64,000 nt of DNA from Chitinophagaceae bacterium UBA4411. GTDB taxonomy: Bacteria; Bacteroidota; Bacteroidia; Chitinophagales; Chitinophagaceae. The translations under genes and the position numbers were made by a program. Below the pieces are notes generated by a model. That model was given only the letters and a program-made list of their open reading frames with translations. It was not told where the DNA came from and searched no databases. Location: positions 468,266 to 532,265 of the forward strand of contig DGQP01000005.1 of assembly GCA_002400415.1 (NCBI GenBank), given 5' to 3'. Below are positions 26,812 through 36,343 of this stretch, piece by piece (the stretch's first letter is position 1; each line of letters opens with the position of its first letter).

Positions 26812-26819
26812 TACGTTTG
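26812..26819 (+). promoter_or_regulatory. -7 element upstream of the T9SS type B gene
   Basis: TACGTTTG matches TAnnTTTG exactly. It lies 150 bases before the ATG at 26970, which would give a leader of about 145 bases containing two hairpins. No clear -33 element was found. Confidence 0.35.
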
Positions 26820-26969
26820 GTTCTCCTAGTCATTTTACATCCTCTATCTCGAGAATAGCCACTACAAACGATCTTAGCTTTTAGCTTTTTAAAACTCTTT
26901 ATCCCGGGATAAACCTAAGGATGCGGACGATATTCCGCTAAACTTTTTTCGCAACCAAACTAACCGCTG

Positions 26970-28967
26970 ATGAGAAAGCAAATTTTACTCCTTCTGGGAG
27001 TTATGGCCGGCTTTACTGCCTTTTGCCAGAACCCCGCCACCACTTTCACTATCGCTAACCGGAACATCACTTTACCGTGTGGCACCAACTGTACAACAAT
27101 TAATGCAAAAATTCCACACATTAAACAAACCTCCGGTTATGTGGTAACAAACCCGGCCTATGTACCCTTTGCTTACGTTACACCGACAGGTATTGATGTA
27201 AGAACACTGATAAGTGGTTCTGTTTACGATGATCAGTGGACTTCCAAAGTACCTATCACATTTCCGTTCTGTTATTACGGGATCACTTATCCCACATTGC
27301 TGATCGGGACAAATGCCGCCGTTACGTTCGATACTACAAGGGCTTCAACGGGTAGCGGTTATTCAATCAGCAATACAACGGGCGCCATTCCGAATACCGC
27401 ATATGCCCCGTCAATGATTTTCGGCCCGTATCATGATATAGATATTGATAATGCCAGCGCAAATAAAAGAATCGAATACAGAATTGAGGGAACTGCTCCC
27501 AGAAGAAGGTTTATTACAAGTTATAATGAAGTACCCTATTTCGGTTCCAGTTGTACACAGTATTTGGCTACGCATCAGTTGGTGTTATATGAATCTACCG
27601 GTATCGTTGAAGTTTATATTAAAGACAAGCCTTCCTGTTCCGGTTGGAACAGTGGCCTTACAATTCTGGGGATGCAGGACCAAAACAGGACGAGTGCAAT
27701 TGCGGTTCCGGGGAAGAATGCGACAGTATGGGGAACCACTGCTATGGACTCATGCTGGAGATTTACCCCGTCAGGTGGCACTTCCAGGTTGAAAAGTGCA
27801 CAGTTAGTAGTAAATGGAACGGTGGTGGCTACGGCCGATACCAGCACATTTTCTATTGGAATACTTGATCTTAACTTTCCCAATGTTTGCCCCACGGCCG
27901 ACAGCACAGCTTATGTAATCCGGGCCACTTTTGGTCAGTGTAATGACCCTGCACAGGATGTTGTATTTACAGATACAGTCTTTGTAAAAAAACAATCCGT
28001 TCCGGTGGCAGGAATAGTAAAAACGGATGCTTCCTGTACAAGTGTCGGTTCAATTACTGTTAATGCAACAGGCGGATCAGCGCCATATGAATACAGTATC
28101 AATGGAGGTACTTCCTACCAGTCATCAAATAGCTTTACGAACCTGGCTGCCGGAACCTATAATGTCAGCGTAAGAACGGTTGGTTCTTCCTGTGCATCAA
28201 CTCCTCAGCAGGTGACTATTGCTCTCTCCGACAATCTTAGTCTTAATGCCGGTTCCGGACGTACGATATGTCTTGGCCAGTCATTCACTCCCACAATTAC
28301 GGGTAATGCAACAGCTTACAACTGGTCACCAACAACAGGAGTAAGCAATCCGGCCATTGCTAATCCCGTTCTTGCACCAACTGCAACAACCACCTATACC
28401 GTGACGGCTATTTTAGGAACCTGTACCAAAACAGGAACTGTTACGGTGATAGTGGCGCCGGGAGCCACAATCGATGCCGGTGCTGATGCTGTTATTATTG
28501 CCGGCGATACCTACACTCTCCAGGGAAGCGGTTCTGCCGGTACTTACCTGTGGACACCATCCGTTGGACTGAACGCGACGGATATTCTGAAGCCCGTAGT
28601 GACTCCGCAGGCCACGACAACTTACACACTGAATGTAACCACGCCATTAGGCTGCGTTGCCTCGGATGATGTTACAATCACAGTTATTCCGTATTGTATC
28701 AAACCCATGGATGCGTTTACTCCCAATGGAGATGGTATCAATGACAAATGGCTGATCACAAATGGTAACTGCCTGAAACATGCTACCGCACAGGTTTTCA
28801 ACAGGTACGGGGCCAAAGTGTTTGAATCCAATGATTATAAAAACACCTGGGATGGGACTTACAAGGGAAATCCGCTGCCGGATGGTACCTACTACTATGT
28901 AATTTCTTTTGAATTGATCAATTCAAAGAAAGTATCCCTGAAAGGCAGTGTGACCATTTTAAGATAA
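26970..28967 (+). CDS. T9SS type B-sorted surface protein with nidogen-like N-terminus and one SprB-like repeat
   Basis: A secreted cell-surface protein of 665 residues. A signal peptide (MRKQILLLLGVMAGFTAFC) is followed by an N-terminal domain (about residues 20-345) with FPFCYYG, FGPYHDIDID and HQLVLYESTGIVEVYIKDK, a nidogen/NIDO-like pattern. One SprB-like repeat follows (about 345-425, GSITVNATGG...PYEYSINGG). Then come two Ig/PKD-like units (YNWSPTTGVSNP and YLWTPSVGLN). A type B C-terminal sorting domain starts near 575 (MDAFTPNGDGINDKW, ending GSVTILR). Type B substrates are delivered by T9SS with the help of PorP/SprF-like partners, and such a gene follows 22 bases later. The N-terminal domain is shared with the 1237-residue protein at 32481. 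Confidence 0.9.
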   Translation: MRKQILLLLGVMAGFTAFCQNPATTFTIANRNITLPCGTNCTTINAKIPHIKQTSGYVVTNPAYVPFAYVTPTGIDVRTLISGSVYDDQWTSKVPITFPFCYYGITYPTLLIGTNAAVTFDTTRASTGSGYSISNTTGAIPNTAYAPSMIFGPYHDIDIDNASANKRIEYRIEGTAPRRRFITSYNEVPYFGSSCTQYLATHQLVLYESTGIVEVYIKDKPSCSGWNSGLTILGMQDQNRTSAIAVPGKNATVWGTTAMDSCWRFTPSGGTSRLKSAQLVVNGTVVATADTSTFSIGILDLNFPNVCPTADSTAYVIRATFGQCNDPAQDVVFTDTVFVKKQSVPVAGIVKTDASCTSVGSITVNATGGSAPYEYSINGGTSYQSSNSFTNLAAGTYNVSVRTVGSSCASTPQQVTIALSDNLSLNAGSGRTICLGQSFTPTITGNATAYNWSPTTGVSNPAIANPVLAPTATTTYTVTAILGTCTKTGTVTVIVAPGATIDAGADAVIIAGDTYTLQGSGSAGTYLWTPSVGLNATDILKPVVTPQATTTYTLNVTTPLGCVASDDVTITVIPYCIKPMDAFTPNGDGINDKWLITNGNCLKHATAQVFNRYGAKVFESNDYKNTWDGTYKGNPLPDGTYYYVISFELINSKKVSLKGSVTILR

Positions 28968-28989
28968 TCATCACCAAAACAAACTAATT

Positions 28990-29910
28990 ATGAAACGTAT
29001 TATAATTCTCTTACTTGTTTTAACTGTTGCAGTAGGATTGCATGCGCAGCAGTTACAGACATCCTCTATGTTTGAATTGCAGGGCATGCTGCATAATCCG
29101 GCCGTGGCAGGTGTCAACAAATTCGGCAGTATCGGAACCACATACAGAACGATGTGGGATGGTATTGACGGAGGTCCGCAAACGGCCACTGTTTTTGGCT
29201 CTGCTTATATTCCTTCGGTAAAGCTGGGGCTGGGTGGTTATGTGTACAGCGATAAAACGGGCCCGACCAAACGTACCGGTGTGCAAATGGCGTATGCTTA
29301 CCATGTGCCGCTGCAAAATGAGGCCAGTTTTTCCATTGGGCTGGAAGCCCGGGCTCAGCAATTTTCAATTGATAAGGCCAAATTGCAATCATCTCTTGGC
29401 GCAGACCCGGTATTGGCCGGTGCTGATAACCGCTTCAAATTTGATGCAGGATTCGGACTGGCTTTTACCAGTAAAAAATTCCAGATAGGGGCTTCTGTCA
29501 GCCAGCTTATTCAATCCAGGCTTGATTTTTATACCGTCAACTCCAGCGGAAGTGCAGCGGCTTTGCCTTCACCTACTGAGGAAGGAAAATTGTACCGTCA
29601 TTACTACCTGCATAGTAATTACAAATGGGATGTGGATGGAACAACTACCATTATCCCCAATGTTATGTTCATTTACCTGCCCAATGCTCCGCTGGAATTC
29701 CAGGGAGGTGCACGGGTGGAACACAATGAAATATTCTGGTGGGGTGTGGCCCTGCGTGCAAGGCAAAGCTGGATGCTGTCAGCTGGTGTGCATCTGAAAA
29801 AGAAATTCACTATTGGCTATTCTTTCGATATGTACAATGCACCTCTCAGCCAGTTTGATAAAGGAGCCAACGCTCATGAAGTGTTGCTGCGGTATGATTT
29901 CTTAAAATAA
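28990..29910 (+). CDS. PorP/SprF-family type IX secretion membrane protein
   Basis: An outer-membrane beta-barrel of 306 residues with a signal peptide (MKRIIILLLVLTVAVGLHAQ). The PorP/SprF opening follows (MFELQGMLHNPAVAGV, TYRTMWDGIDGGPQTA). Strands continue to the C-terminal VLLRYDFLK. In Bacteroidota these genes sit directly behind a type B surface protein and anchor or export that partner; the 22-base spacing to the preceding gene fits this. The 1237-residue protein at 32481 may share it (inference). Confidence 0.92.
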   Translation: MKRIIILLLVLTVAVGLHAQQLQTSSMFELQGMLHNPAVAGVNKFGSIGTTYRTMWDGIDGGPQTATVFGSAYIPSVKLGLGGYVYSDKTGPTKRTGVQMAYAYHVPLQNEASFSIGLEARAQQFSIDKAKLQSSLGADPVLAGADNRFKFDAGFGLAFTSKKFQIGASVSQLIQSRLDFYTVNSSGSAAALPSPTEEGKLYRHYYLHSNYKWDVDGTTTIIPNVMFIYLPNAPLEFQGGARVEHNEIFWWGVALRARQSWMLSAGVHLKKKFTIGYSFDMYNAPLSQFDKGANAHEVLLRYDFLK

Positions 29911-29931
29911 AACTAAGAGTTCAAAAGAGTA

Positions 29932-29975
29932 AAAGGGGTAAAGAGTTTAATCAAACTCTTTACCCCTTTCTTTTG
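29932..29975. terminator. Strong terminator after the PorP/SprF gene
   Basis: AAAGGGGTAAAGAGTTT, an AATC loop and AAACTCTTTACCCCTTT form a perfect 17-bp stem followed by CTTTTGTT. It is 21 bases after the porP stop. The symmetric stem may act on both strands. Confidence 0.9.
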
Positions 29976-30076
29976 TTATACGACTGATTGCCGGGGATTC
30001 ATGTATTCTCAGGTTCAGGTCTTTTTCTTCTTCTCCCTTTCTATCTCTTAGGTTAATTCAGTAAATTCGTAGACTG

Positions 30077-32332
30077 ATGGAAACTGTTGCTCAACTACCC
30101 AAATACAACCTTAACGAAGAACAGGAAAAAAAACTCATCCTGCGGGAGTATCGTTCCCTTTTAAGAGCACTGAAAACGAAACTAAAGCCCGGGGATAAGG
30201 ACCTGCTCCGGGTAGCTTTTGAAATGTCAGCAGAAGCGCATAAGACGATGCGTCGCAAAAGCGGAGAACCATATATTCTTCATCCATTAGCGGTTTCTAA
30301 AATTTGCGTGGAAGAGATCGGGCTGGGTGTGCGTTCTTCTATTTGTGCTTTATTGCATGATACGGTCGAGGATACCGATATAACATTGGAAGATGTGGAG
30401 AGAGAATTTGGAAATGAGATCGCCAGGATCGTGGACGGGCTTACCAAGTTATCCAATGTGATTGATGTGAATGCATCCCAACAGGCAGAGAATTTTAAAA
30501 AGATATTACTGACACTGACAGATGACCCGAGGGTGATTCTGATTAAACTGGCCGATCGTCTGCACAATATGCGGACACTGGACAGTATGAAAAGAGAGAA
30601 GCAATTAAAGATATCTTCCGAGACGGTATATGTCTATGCACCCCTGGCACACCGGATGGGCCTGTACAATATCAAGACAGAAATGGAAGACCTGGCCATG
30701 AAATACATGGAGCCGGAAGTGTATAAAGAAATCGCCAGGAAATTAGCCGAAACAAAAAGGGAGAGAACAAAATATATCAATGAGTTCATCAAACCGATAA
30801 AAGATAAGATTGATAAGGCAACGCTAAACGCTGAGATACATGGCCGCCCGAAAAGTATTCACTCCATCTGGAACAAGATGAAAAAGAAAGGAGTGGATTT
30901 TGAAGAAGTGTATGACCTTTTTGCGATCCGCATTATCCTGGATTCACCTGCAGATAAGGAAAAAGAAGATTGCTGGAAAGTATATTCCATGATCACGGAT
31001 GAATATACGCCTTCCCCGGAACGTTTGAGAGACTGGCTGAGTAATCCAAAATCAAATGGCTATGAAGCACTACATACTACAGTAATGGGGCCGCAGGGGA
31101 AATGGGTGGAAGTGCAGATAAGAACAAAACGGATGAACGAGATTGCTGAAAAAGGATTAGCTGCGCACTGGAAATACAAAGAAGGTACTGCGGATGAAAG
31201 CCGTTTTGATAAATGGTTCCAGCAGATACGGGAAGTGATCAGCAACCAGGAAACGGACAGTATTGATTTTCTGCAGGATTTTAAAACCAGTTTCCTGGCG
31301 GAGGAAATCTATGTTTATACACCTAAGGGTGATGTGAAAATGCTGCCGGTCGGTTCCACTGCACTTGATTTTGCTTTTGCTATTCATAGTGCCATCGGTG
31401 TAAAAACAATTGGCGCCAAAGTGAATCATAAGCTGGTTCCCATCAGCCACAAGCTGCGCAGTGGTGACCAGGTGGAGATCATCACCAGTAATAAACAAAA
31501 ACCTTCTGAAGACTGGTTAAATTTTGTTGTTACGGCCAAAGCGAAGGGGAGAATTAAAGATGCCCTGAAGGAAGAAAAAAGAAAAGTGGCTGACGAAGGC
31601 AAGTATACCGTGCAAAGAAAGCTGGAAGGTATGGGAGCTGTTTTGTCTCAGCATAATATTGATGAGTTAGTACATTTCTATAAACTGCCTTCCCACCTTG
31701 ATCTTTTTTACCAGGTGGCAGTGAAGAATATTGATCTGAAGGAGATCAAAGAGTTCAAAGTAATTGGCGATCGTATCGAGGCGCCGAGGCCGGTGAAGAT
31801 AATAGAGCATAAGCCGGAATATAATCCCAACCAGCCTGTCGCCGGGAAAAAAGATACAGAGCTGATCATTTTTGGTGAGAGTAGTGACCGTATTGTTTAT
31901 AACCTGGCCAATTGCTGCAAGCCTATCCCGGGTGATGATGTATTTGGTTTTATTACTACCGGGAAAGGACTGACCATTCACCGGACCAATTGTCCCAATG
32001 CTGCCAAACTATTAGCCAACTACGGTCACCGGGTGGTAAAGACCAAATGGGCCAAGAATAAGGAAATTTCTTTCCTGACCGGTGTGAAGATCGTGGGCAT
32101 GGATGATGTGGGCGTGGTGAACAAGATTACCAACCTGATCTCCGGGGAGCTAAAAATTAATATTGCGGCCCTGACAATCGAGGCTAAGGAAGGATTATTC
32201 CAGGGTAATATCCGCCTCTATGTGCATGATAGGGAGGAACTGGATGAACTTGTATTGAGCCTGAAGTCTTTACCGGGTATTGAGTCGGTTGAGCGTTACG
32301 ATACTGAGGATATTCCTTCCAAAACAGCCTGA
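30077..32332 (+). CDS. rsh: Bifunctional (p)ppGpp synthetase/hydrolase (RelA/SpoT homologue)
   Basis: A cytoplasmic stringent-response enzyme of 751 residues. The HD hydrolase domain is intact (His69 in LHPLAV; His94-Asp95 in LLHDTVEDT). The synthetase domain (about 240-400) has DLFAIRII and SNGYEALHTTV. The loop RLRDWLSNPKSNGY is of the basic RxKD kind found in bifunctional enzymes, not the EFDD kind of synthetase-only RelA. TGS (about 410-470, YVYTPKGDVKMLPVGSTALD), a zinc-finger-like NCCKPIPGDD stretch and a C-terminal ACT domain follow. It is flanked by T9SS surface genes but reads as a separate unit after a strong terminator. Confidence 0.96.
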   Translation: METVAQLPKYNLNEEQEKKLILREYRSLLRALKTKLKPGDKDLLRVAFEMSAEAHKTMRRKSGEPYILHPLAVSKICVEEIGLGVRSSICALLHDTVEDTDITLEDVEREFGNEIARIVDGLTKLSNVIDVNASQQAENFKKILLTLTDDPRVILIKLADRLHNMRTLDSMKREKQLKISSETVYVYAPLAHRMGLYNIKTEMEDLAMKYMEPEVYKEIARKLAETKRERTKYINEFIKPIKDKIDKATLNAEIHGRPKSIHSIWNKMKKKGVDFEEVYDLFAIRIILDSPADKEKEDCWKVYSMITDEYTPSPERLRDWLSNPKSNGYEALHTTVMGPQGKWVEVQIRTKRMNEIAEKGLAAHWKYKEGTADESRFDKWFQQIREVISNQETDSIDFLQDFKTSFLAEEIYVYTPKGDVKMLPVGSTALDFAFAIHSAIGVKTIGAKVNHKLVPISHKLRSGDQVEIITSNKQKPSEDWLNFVVTAKAKGRIKDALKEEKRKVADEGKYTVQRKLEGMGAVLSQHNIDELVHFYKLPSHLDLFYQVAVKNIDLKEIKEFKVIGDRIEAPRPVKIIEHKPEYNPNQPVAGKKDTELIIFGESSDRIVYNLANCCKPIPGDDVFGFITTGKGLTIHRTNCPNAAKLLANYGHRVVKTKWAKNKEISFLTGVKIVGMDDVGVVNKITNLISGELKINIAALTIEAKEGLFQGNIRLYVHDREELDELVLSLKSLPGIESVERYDTEDIPSKTA

Positions 32333-32480
32333 TACAAACACGAGTTAGTTTTCAGGCCCGTAGATTTCCCATCTTATTTTATTGTGTATAATCAATGGTT
32401 ACCATAGGAAGAATACCGCCATTTTTCTGTAATTTACCGCACCAGTAAGGACTGCTGGATTACCAACTAACTAACACACT

Positions 32481-35400
32481 ATGAGACTGACTTTCTCAAA
32501 GCTTTCGGCTTTTATTGCCGTATTGTTCTTTTTCTCGTTTGCTGCAAAAAGCCAGGGCTTTTCTTTCAACTGTGCCAGGGATACCATTTTGCCAGGTTGT
32601 CCGCCTAACCTATGTTTTACTTTAAAGACACTAATACCTGACCCGCACCGGCAATCAAATAATTATGCAGTCAATACAAGCGGGCAAGTTCCAACTTGCC
32701 TTCTGGCCAGTAATAATCCGGGTATCCCGGGTGCCCCAACCACACTTAACATTGATGACAGGTATTCTCCATCCTTTCCAATAGGTTTCCCATTTATATT
32801 TTTCGGAACAGCTTATAATGACCTTGTGGTAAGCAGTAACGGGTATCTTTCTTTTGATGCCTCATTGGCAAATACACCCTCTCACTGGGATATTATTAAT
32901 CCCGCTACAGGAAATCCTCAAAATTTGCCAAGTAATTTTTATGACCGGGCACTGATCATGGGACCATATCATGATATTGATGTCTCGATAACGACATCTC
33001 CTACAAGATTAATCTCTTACCAGACTGCAGGGCTTGCTCCATACAGAAAATGGATACTTAATTACTATAAAATACCTCTTTTCTCTACAGCGTGCAATAA
33101 TTTAATTGAAAATACACACCAGATCATCCTATATGAATCCACAGGTATAATTGACGTTAACATTTTTGATAAACAAATATGCGCATCCTGGAACCAGGGA
33201 AGGGCCATGGTGGGTGTGCAGGATTTTAACCAGACGACCGGCGTGATGGCTCCTGGTAGGGCTGCAACAGATGCTCCGTGGGGCGCTGTTGGTATGAATG
33301 AGAGTTGGAGATTTGTGCCAACTGGCGGCACACCTCTTTTCCGGAGAGTTGAGCTGTATAATATGAGCAATGTTTTGGTTGCTACCGGCACCACAACTGT
33401 ATTGCCGAATGGCGACAGGGATGTTTCATTTCCTAATATCTGCCCTCCGGCAGGGGCTTCTACTCCTTACGTAATCAAAGCTTTTTATGATAAAATTGAT
33501 GATCCCACGCAGGAGATTGTCGCCTTTGATACCGTAGTGGTGAACCGCCAGCAGGGTCTTGCTGCGTTCCCGGCTTCTGTATCTGCTACCTGTGGTAACA
33601 ATAACGGAACGATTACTGTCAATAATACAAGCGGTGGCAACGGTACATATGAATACTCGTTAGATGGTATTACCTGGCAAAGCAGCAACGTATTTACAGG
33701 TGTGGCCGGTGGCACGTATACGGCACATGTCAGAGATGTGGCCGGATCCTGTACAGCCAACTATCCCGTAACCGTAGGTGTTATTTCAAACCTGACAGCC
33801 GCTACGACCAATACCCAGGCTGCCTGTACCGGCGTGAACAACGGCACTATTACTGTTACTTCTTCCATGGGTACGGCGCCCTTCTCTTTCTCATTAGATG
33901 GAGGAGCTTACCAGGCCGGTACAATTCCGTATACTATTTCTAACCTGGCTCCCGGTAATCATACGGTTGTGGTGAAGGATGTGAATAATTGCACCACGAA
34001 TACAATAACAGTGAATATTGCAACAGGAACCGGTGTTACAGCCACTTCCACGGCCACACAGGCCACCTGTGCAGGTGTTAATAATGGAACCATCACCGTT
34101 ACACCAACCGCAGGTGCAACACCTTTTCAATATTCAATTGACGGAGGAGTAACCTGGCAGGCAAGTAATGTGTTTACCGGTCTTGCCCCGGCAAGTTATA
34201 CGATCACAGTAAGAGATAATGTTGGCTGTACAAGAAATATTACCCGTACAGTTACAGCAGGCACTTCATTAAATACCAATTTCACCATTTCTGCTACCAC
34301 CTGCTCCGGCGCTTCCAATGGATCAGTAAGTATTACGCCAGTTAACGGAACAGCGCCTTATACTTTTGTATTAAACGGAACAACCACTCAAACAGGTGCT
34401 GCTACTGTTTTCAATAACCTGGCTCCCGGGATTCATACGATAGCGGTTACAGATGCTAATGGTTGTGTAAGGAACCCGGCACTATCGGTAACTGTTTTAG
34501 CCGGTCCTGCCTTATTAACCAGCGCCACGCATACAGATGCGCTATGTAATGGAAGTGCAACAGGAACAATTACCGTAGCGCAACCTGCAGCTGGTACGGC
34601 CCCGTATGAATATTCACTGGATGGCACCAACTGGCAAACAGCCAATACATTTAACGGGCTGGCTGCCGGTATTTATACAGTTTATTACAGGGAAGCAAAT
34701 GGATGCCAGGGCCAGTTATTGCAAACTGTGGCGGAGCCAACTACATTGACAGCAACAACAGCCACTTCATCTGCGATCTGTAATGGTCAGAGCAATGGCC
34801 GTATTATTGTCAGCAGCTCGGGTGGTGTTGGCCCTTATGAATATTCAATTGATAACGGAACCACCTGGCAAACCAGCAACTCCTTTAATATGCCGGCTGG
34901 TAACTACACGGTTATTATTCGTGATGCCAACCAGTGTACCACCACGCAATCAGTCACAATAACAGAACCGGCCGCACTGGCAGCTACCATTGCCACCACT
35001 AATGCAACCTGTAACGGTGGAAACAACGGAACAATAGTTATTACGGCCGCAGGTGGCAATACAAGTTATGAATATTCTATTGATGGAGGCACCAGTTTTG
35101 TTTCCACGAATACCTTTAACGTGGCACCGGGAACCTATATGATCAACGTCCGGGATAACCTCGGTTGTGCTACGACGGTACCGAATATCGTGGTGGGTCT
35201 TACCAATGACCTCACTTTTGCCCCGCCGGCCAATCCGACGATCTGTGAAGGAACATCAACGCAGCTATCGATCACATCCAATGCATTGCAATATGCATGG
35301 TCTCCGGCCACAGCATTAAGCAGTACTTCAGTCTTTAACCCGACTGCTAATCCAACAGCTACCACTAATTACATGGTTACGCTGACTTATGGCCGTTGCA

Positions 35401-36194
35401 CGGCAGACGTTCCGGTGACTGTGAATGTGAATGCTGCCCCGGTTCCATATGCGGGAACAGATGGGTTTATATGTTATGGCCAGACATACACTTTACAGGG
35501 TAGTGGCGGCACCCAGTTCGACTGGACGCCATCAACTTACCTGGGTGCCGGTCTCAATACAGCAAATCCTGTATCAACACCTGATAAAACCATTACCTAT
35601 GTTTTATCGGTGGTGGATGCGAATGGCTGCCGGTCACTCACCATGGATAGCATGGTGCTGGATGTAACGCCTCCGATCTATGTCAGCACATTCCCCTTTG
35701 ATACCATTGTATACAACACTGATCAGTTCCCGATACTGGCCACTTCGGGCGCTACCGATTATCTCTGGACACCAACAATTGGCCTGAGTGACCCCACCAT
35801 TGCCAACCCGACCGTAACAGCAGGTGATATTGGCGATGTGATTGTATACAAGGTTACTGCCTCAACACAGGCAGGTTGTAAAGGAGAAGGATATGTACGG
35901 GTGCAGGTCTATAAAGGGCCCGATCTGTATGTGCCTACCGGTTTCACGCCGAATAATGACGGAAAGAACGATAGGTTCTTCCCTTTCCCGGTTGGTATCA
36001 AAGAGATCAAGTATTTCAGGGTATTCAACCGCTGGGGTCAGCTGATCTTCTCTACCACGAAGCTGAATGATGGTTGGGATGGTACCCTGTCCGGGAAAGA
36101 ACAACCCGGTGGTGTTTACGTCTGGATGGTGGAAGGTGTTACGAAAGATGACCGGCCAATTACCAAAAAAGGAACGATTATGCTGATCCGTTGA
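32481..36194 (+). CDS. Large T9SS type B-sorted surface protein with seven SprB repeats
   Basis: A secreted adhesin-like protein of 1237 residues. After a signal peptide (MRLTFSKLSAFIAVLFFFSF) an N-terminal nidogen-like domain (about 25-360) carries FPFIFFG, MGPYHDIDV and IILYESTGIIDVNIFDK, clearly related to the protein at 26970. Seven SprB-type repeats follow (about 365-905), each opening with Cys-x-Gly-x-x-x-Gly-[TSR]-[IV] and containing PYEYSIDGG-type and RDANGC-type motifs. Ig/PKD-like units (about 905-1140, DWTPSTYLG, YLWTPTIGLS) and a type B sorting domain from about 1149 (PTGFTPNNDGKNDRFF, ending GTIMLIR) complete it. SprB repeats are known from the gliding adhesin of Flavobacterium; here they more likely mediate adhesion or sheath-like functions, since no gliding genes are visible. 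Confidence 0.92.
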   Translation: MRLTFSKLSAFIAVLFFFSFAAKSQGFSFNCARDTILPGCPPNLCFTLKTLIPDPHRQSNNYAVNTSGQVPTCLLASNNPGIPGAPTTLNIDDRYSPSFPIGFPFIFFGTAYNDLVVSSNGYLSFDASLANTPSHWDIINPATGNPQNLPSNFYDRALIMGPYHDIDVSITTSPTRLISYQTAGLAPYRKWILNYYKIPLFSTACNNLIENTHQIILYESTGIIDVNIFDKQICASWNQGRAMVGVQDFNQTTGVMAPGRAATDAPWGAVGMNESWRFVPTGGTPLFRRVELYNMSNVLVATGTTTVLPNGDRDVSFPNICPPAGASTPYVIKAFYDKIDDPTQEIVAFDTVVVNRQQGLAAFPASVSATCGNNNGTITVNNTSGGNGTYEYSLDGITWQSSNVFTGVAGGTYTAHVRDVAGSCTANYPVTVGVISNLTAATTNTQAACTGVNNGTITVTSSMGTAPFSFSLDGGAYQAGTIPYTISNLAPGNHTVVVKDVNNCTTNTITVNIATGTGVTATSTATQATCAGVNNGTITVTPTAGATPFQYSIDGGVTWQASNVFTGLAPASYTITVRDNVGCTRNITRTVTAGTSLNTNFTISATTCSGASNGSVSITPVNGTAPYTFVLNGTTTQTGAATVFNNLAPGIHTIAVTDANGCVRNPALSVTVLAGPALLTSATHTDALCNGSATGTITVAQPAAGTAPYEYSLDGTNWQTANTFNGLAAGIYTVYYREANGCQGQLLQTVAEPTTLTATTATSSAICNGQSNGRIIVSSSGGVGPYEYSIDNGTTWQTSNSFNMPAGNYTVIIRDANQCTTTQSVTITEPAALAATIATTNATCNGGNNGTIVITAAGGNTSYEYSIDGGTSFVSTNTFNVAPGTYMINVRDNLGCATTVPNIVVGLTNDLTFAPPANPTICEGTSTQLSITSNALQYAWSPATALSSTSVFNPTANPTATTNYMVTLTYGRCTADVPVTVNVNAAPVPYAGTDGFICYGQTYTLQGSGGTQFDWTPSTYLGAGLNTANPVSTPDKTITYVLSVVDANGCRSLTMDSMVLDVTPPIYVSTFPFDTIVYNTDQFPILATSGATDYLWTPTIGLSDPTIANPTVTAGDIGDVIVYKVTASTQAGCKGEGYVRVQVYKGPDLYVPTGFTPNNDGKNDRFFPFPVGIKEIKYFRVFNRWGQLIFSTTKLNDGWDGTLSGKEQPGGVYVWMVEGVTKDDRPITKKGTIMLIR

Positions 36195-36228
36195 TAAATC
36201 AGGTTTTTCGTGCATAAAAAATAAACAA

Positions 36229-36258
36229 GGCCACCGGATTTAATTCGGTGGCTTTTTG
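36229..36258 (+). terminator. Terminator after the SprB-repeat gene
   Basis: GCCACCG and CGGTGGC form a 7-bp stem that can be extended through GATT/AATT with one wobble. It is followed by TTTTTGC and starts about 35 bases after the stop at 36194. Confidence 0.8.
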
Positions 36259-36267
36259 CTGAACCCG

Positions 36268-36275
36268 TATTTTTG
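36268..36275 (+). promoter_or_regulatory. -7 element of purA
   Basis: TATTTTTG matches TAnnTTTG exactly, 68 bases before the purA ATG and just after the preceding terminator. The only nearby TTTG is 9 bases upstream, too close to be the -33 element. Confidence 0.4.
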
Positions 36276-36343
36276 CGGCCTTGATCCGAGATTAATTAAA
36301 GAAGAATCTCCCGTGAAGCAACTGAACGGGAAAAATCACAATT

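Larger units (their letters stand above)
26609..26969. other. Intergenic region with divergent promoters and a structured leader
   Basis: This 361-base gap between tRNA-Leu and the first T9SS type B gene holds a candidate -7 element for the tRNA (26700-26707, minus strand). It also holds an exact -7 match on the plus strand (26812-26819) and two palindromes in the plus-strand leader: TTTATCCC/GGGATAAA at 26898-26913, and GCGGA-CGATAT-TCCGC at 26923-26938. No small gene was seen. Confidence 0.5.

Noticed and set aside
33575..35200. Evenly spaced repeats that might suggest a CRISPR array
   Set aside because: They are degenerate protein repeats of 70-90 codons in one open frame (SprB type), without short identical repeats or unique spacers.
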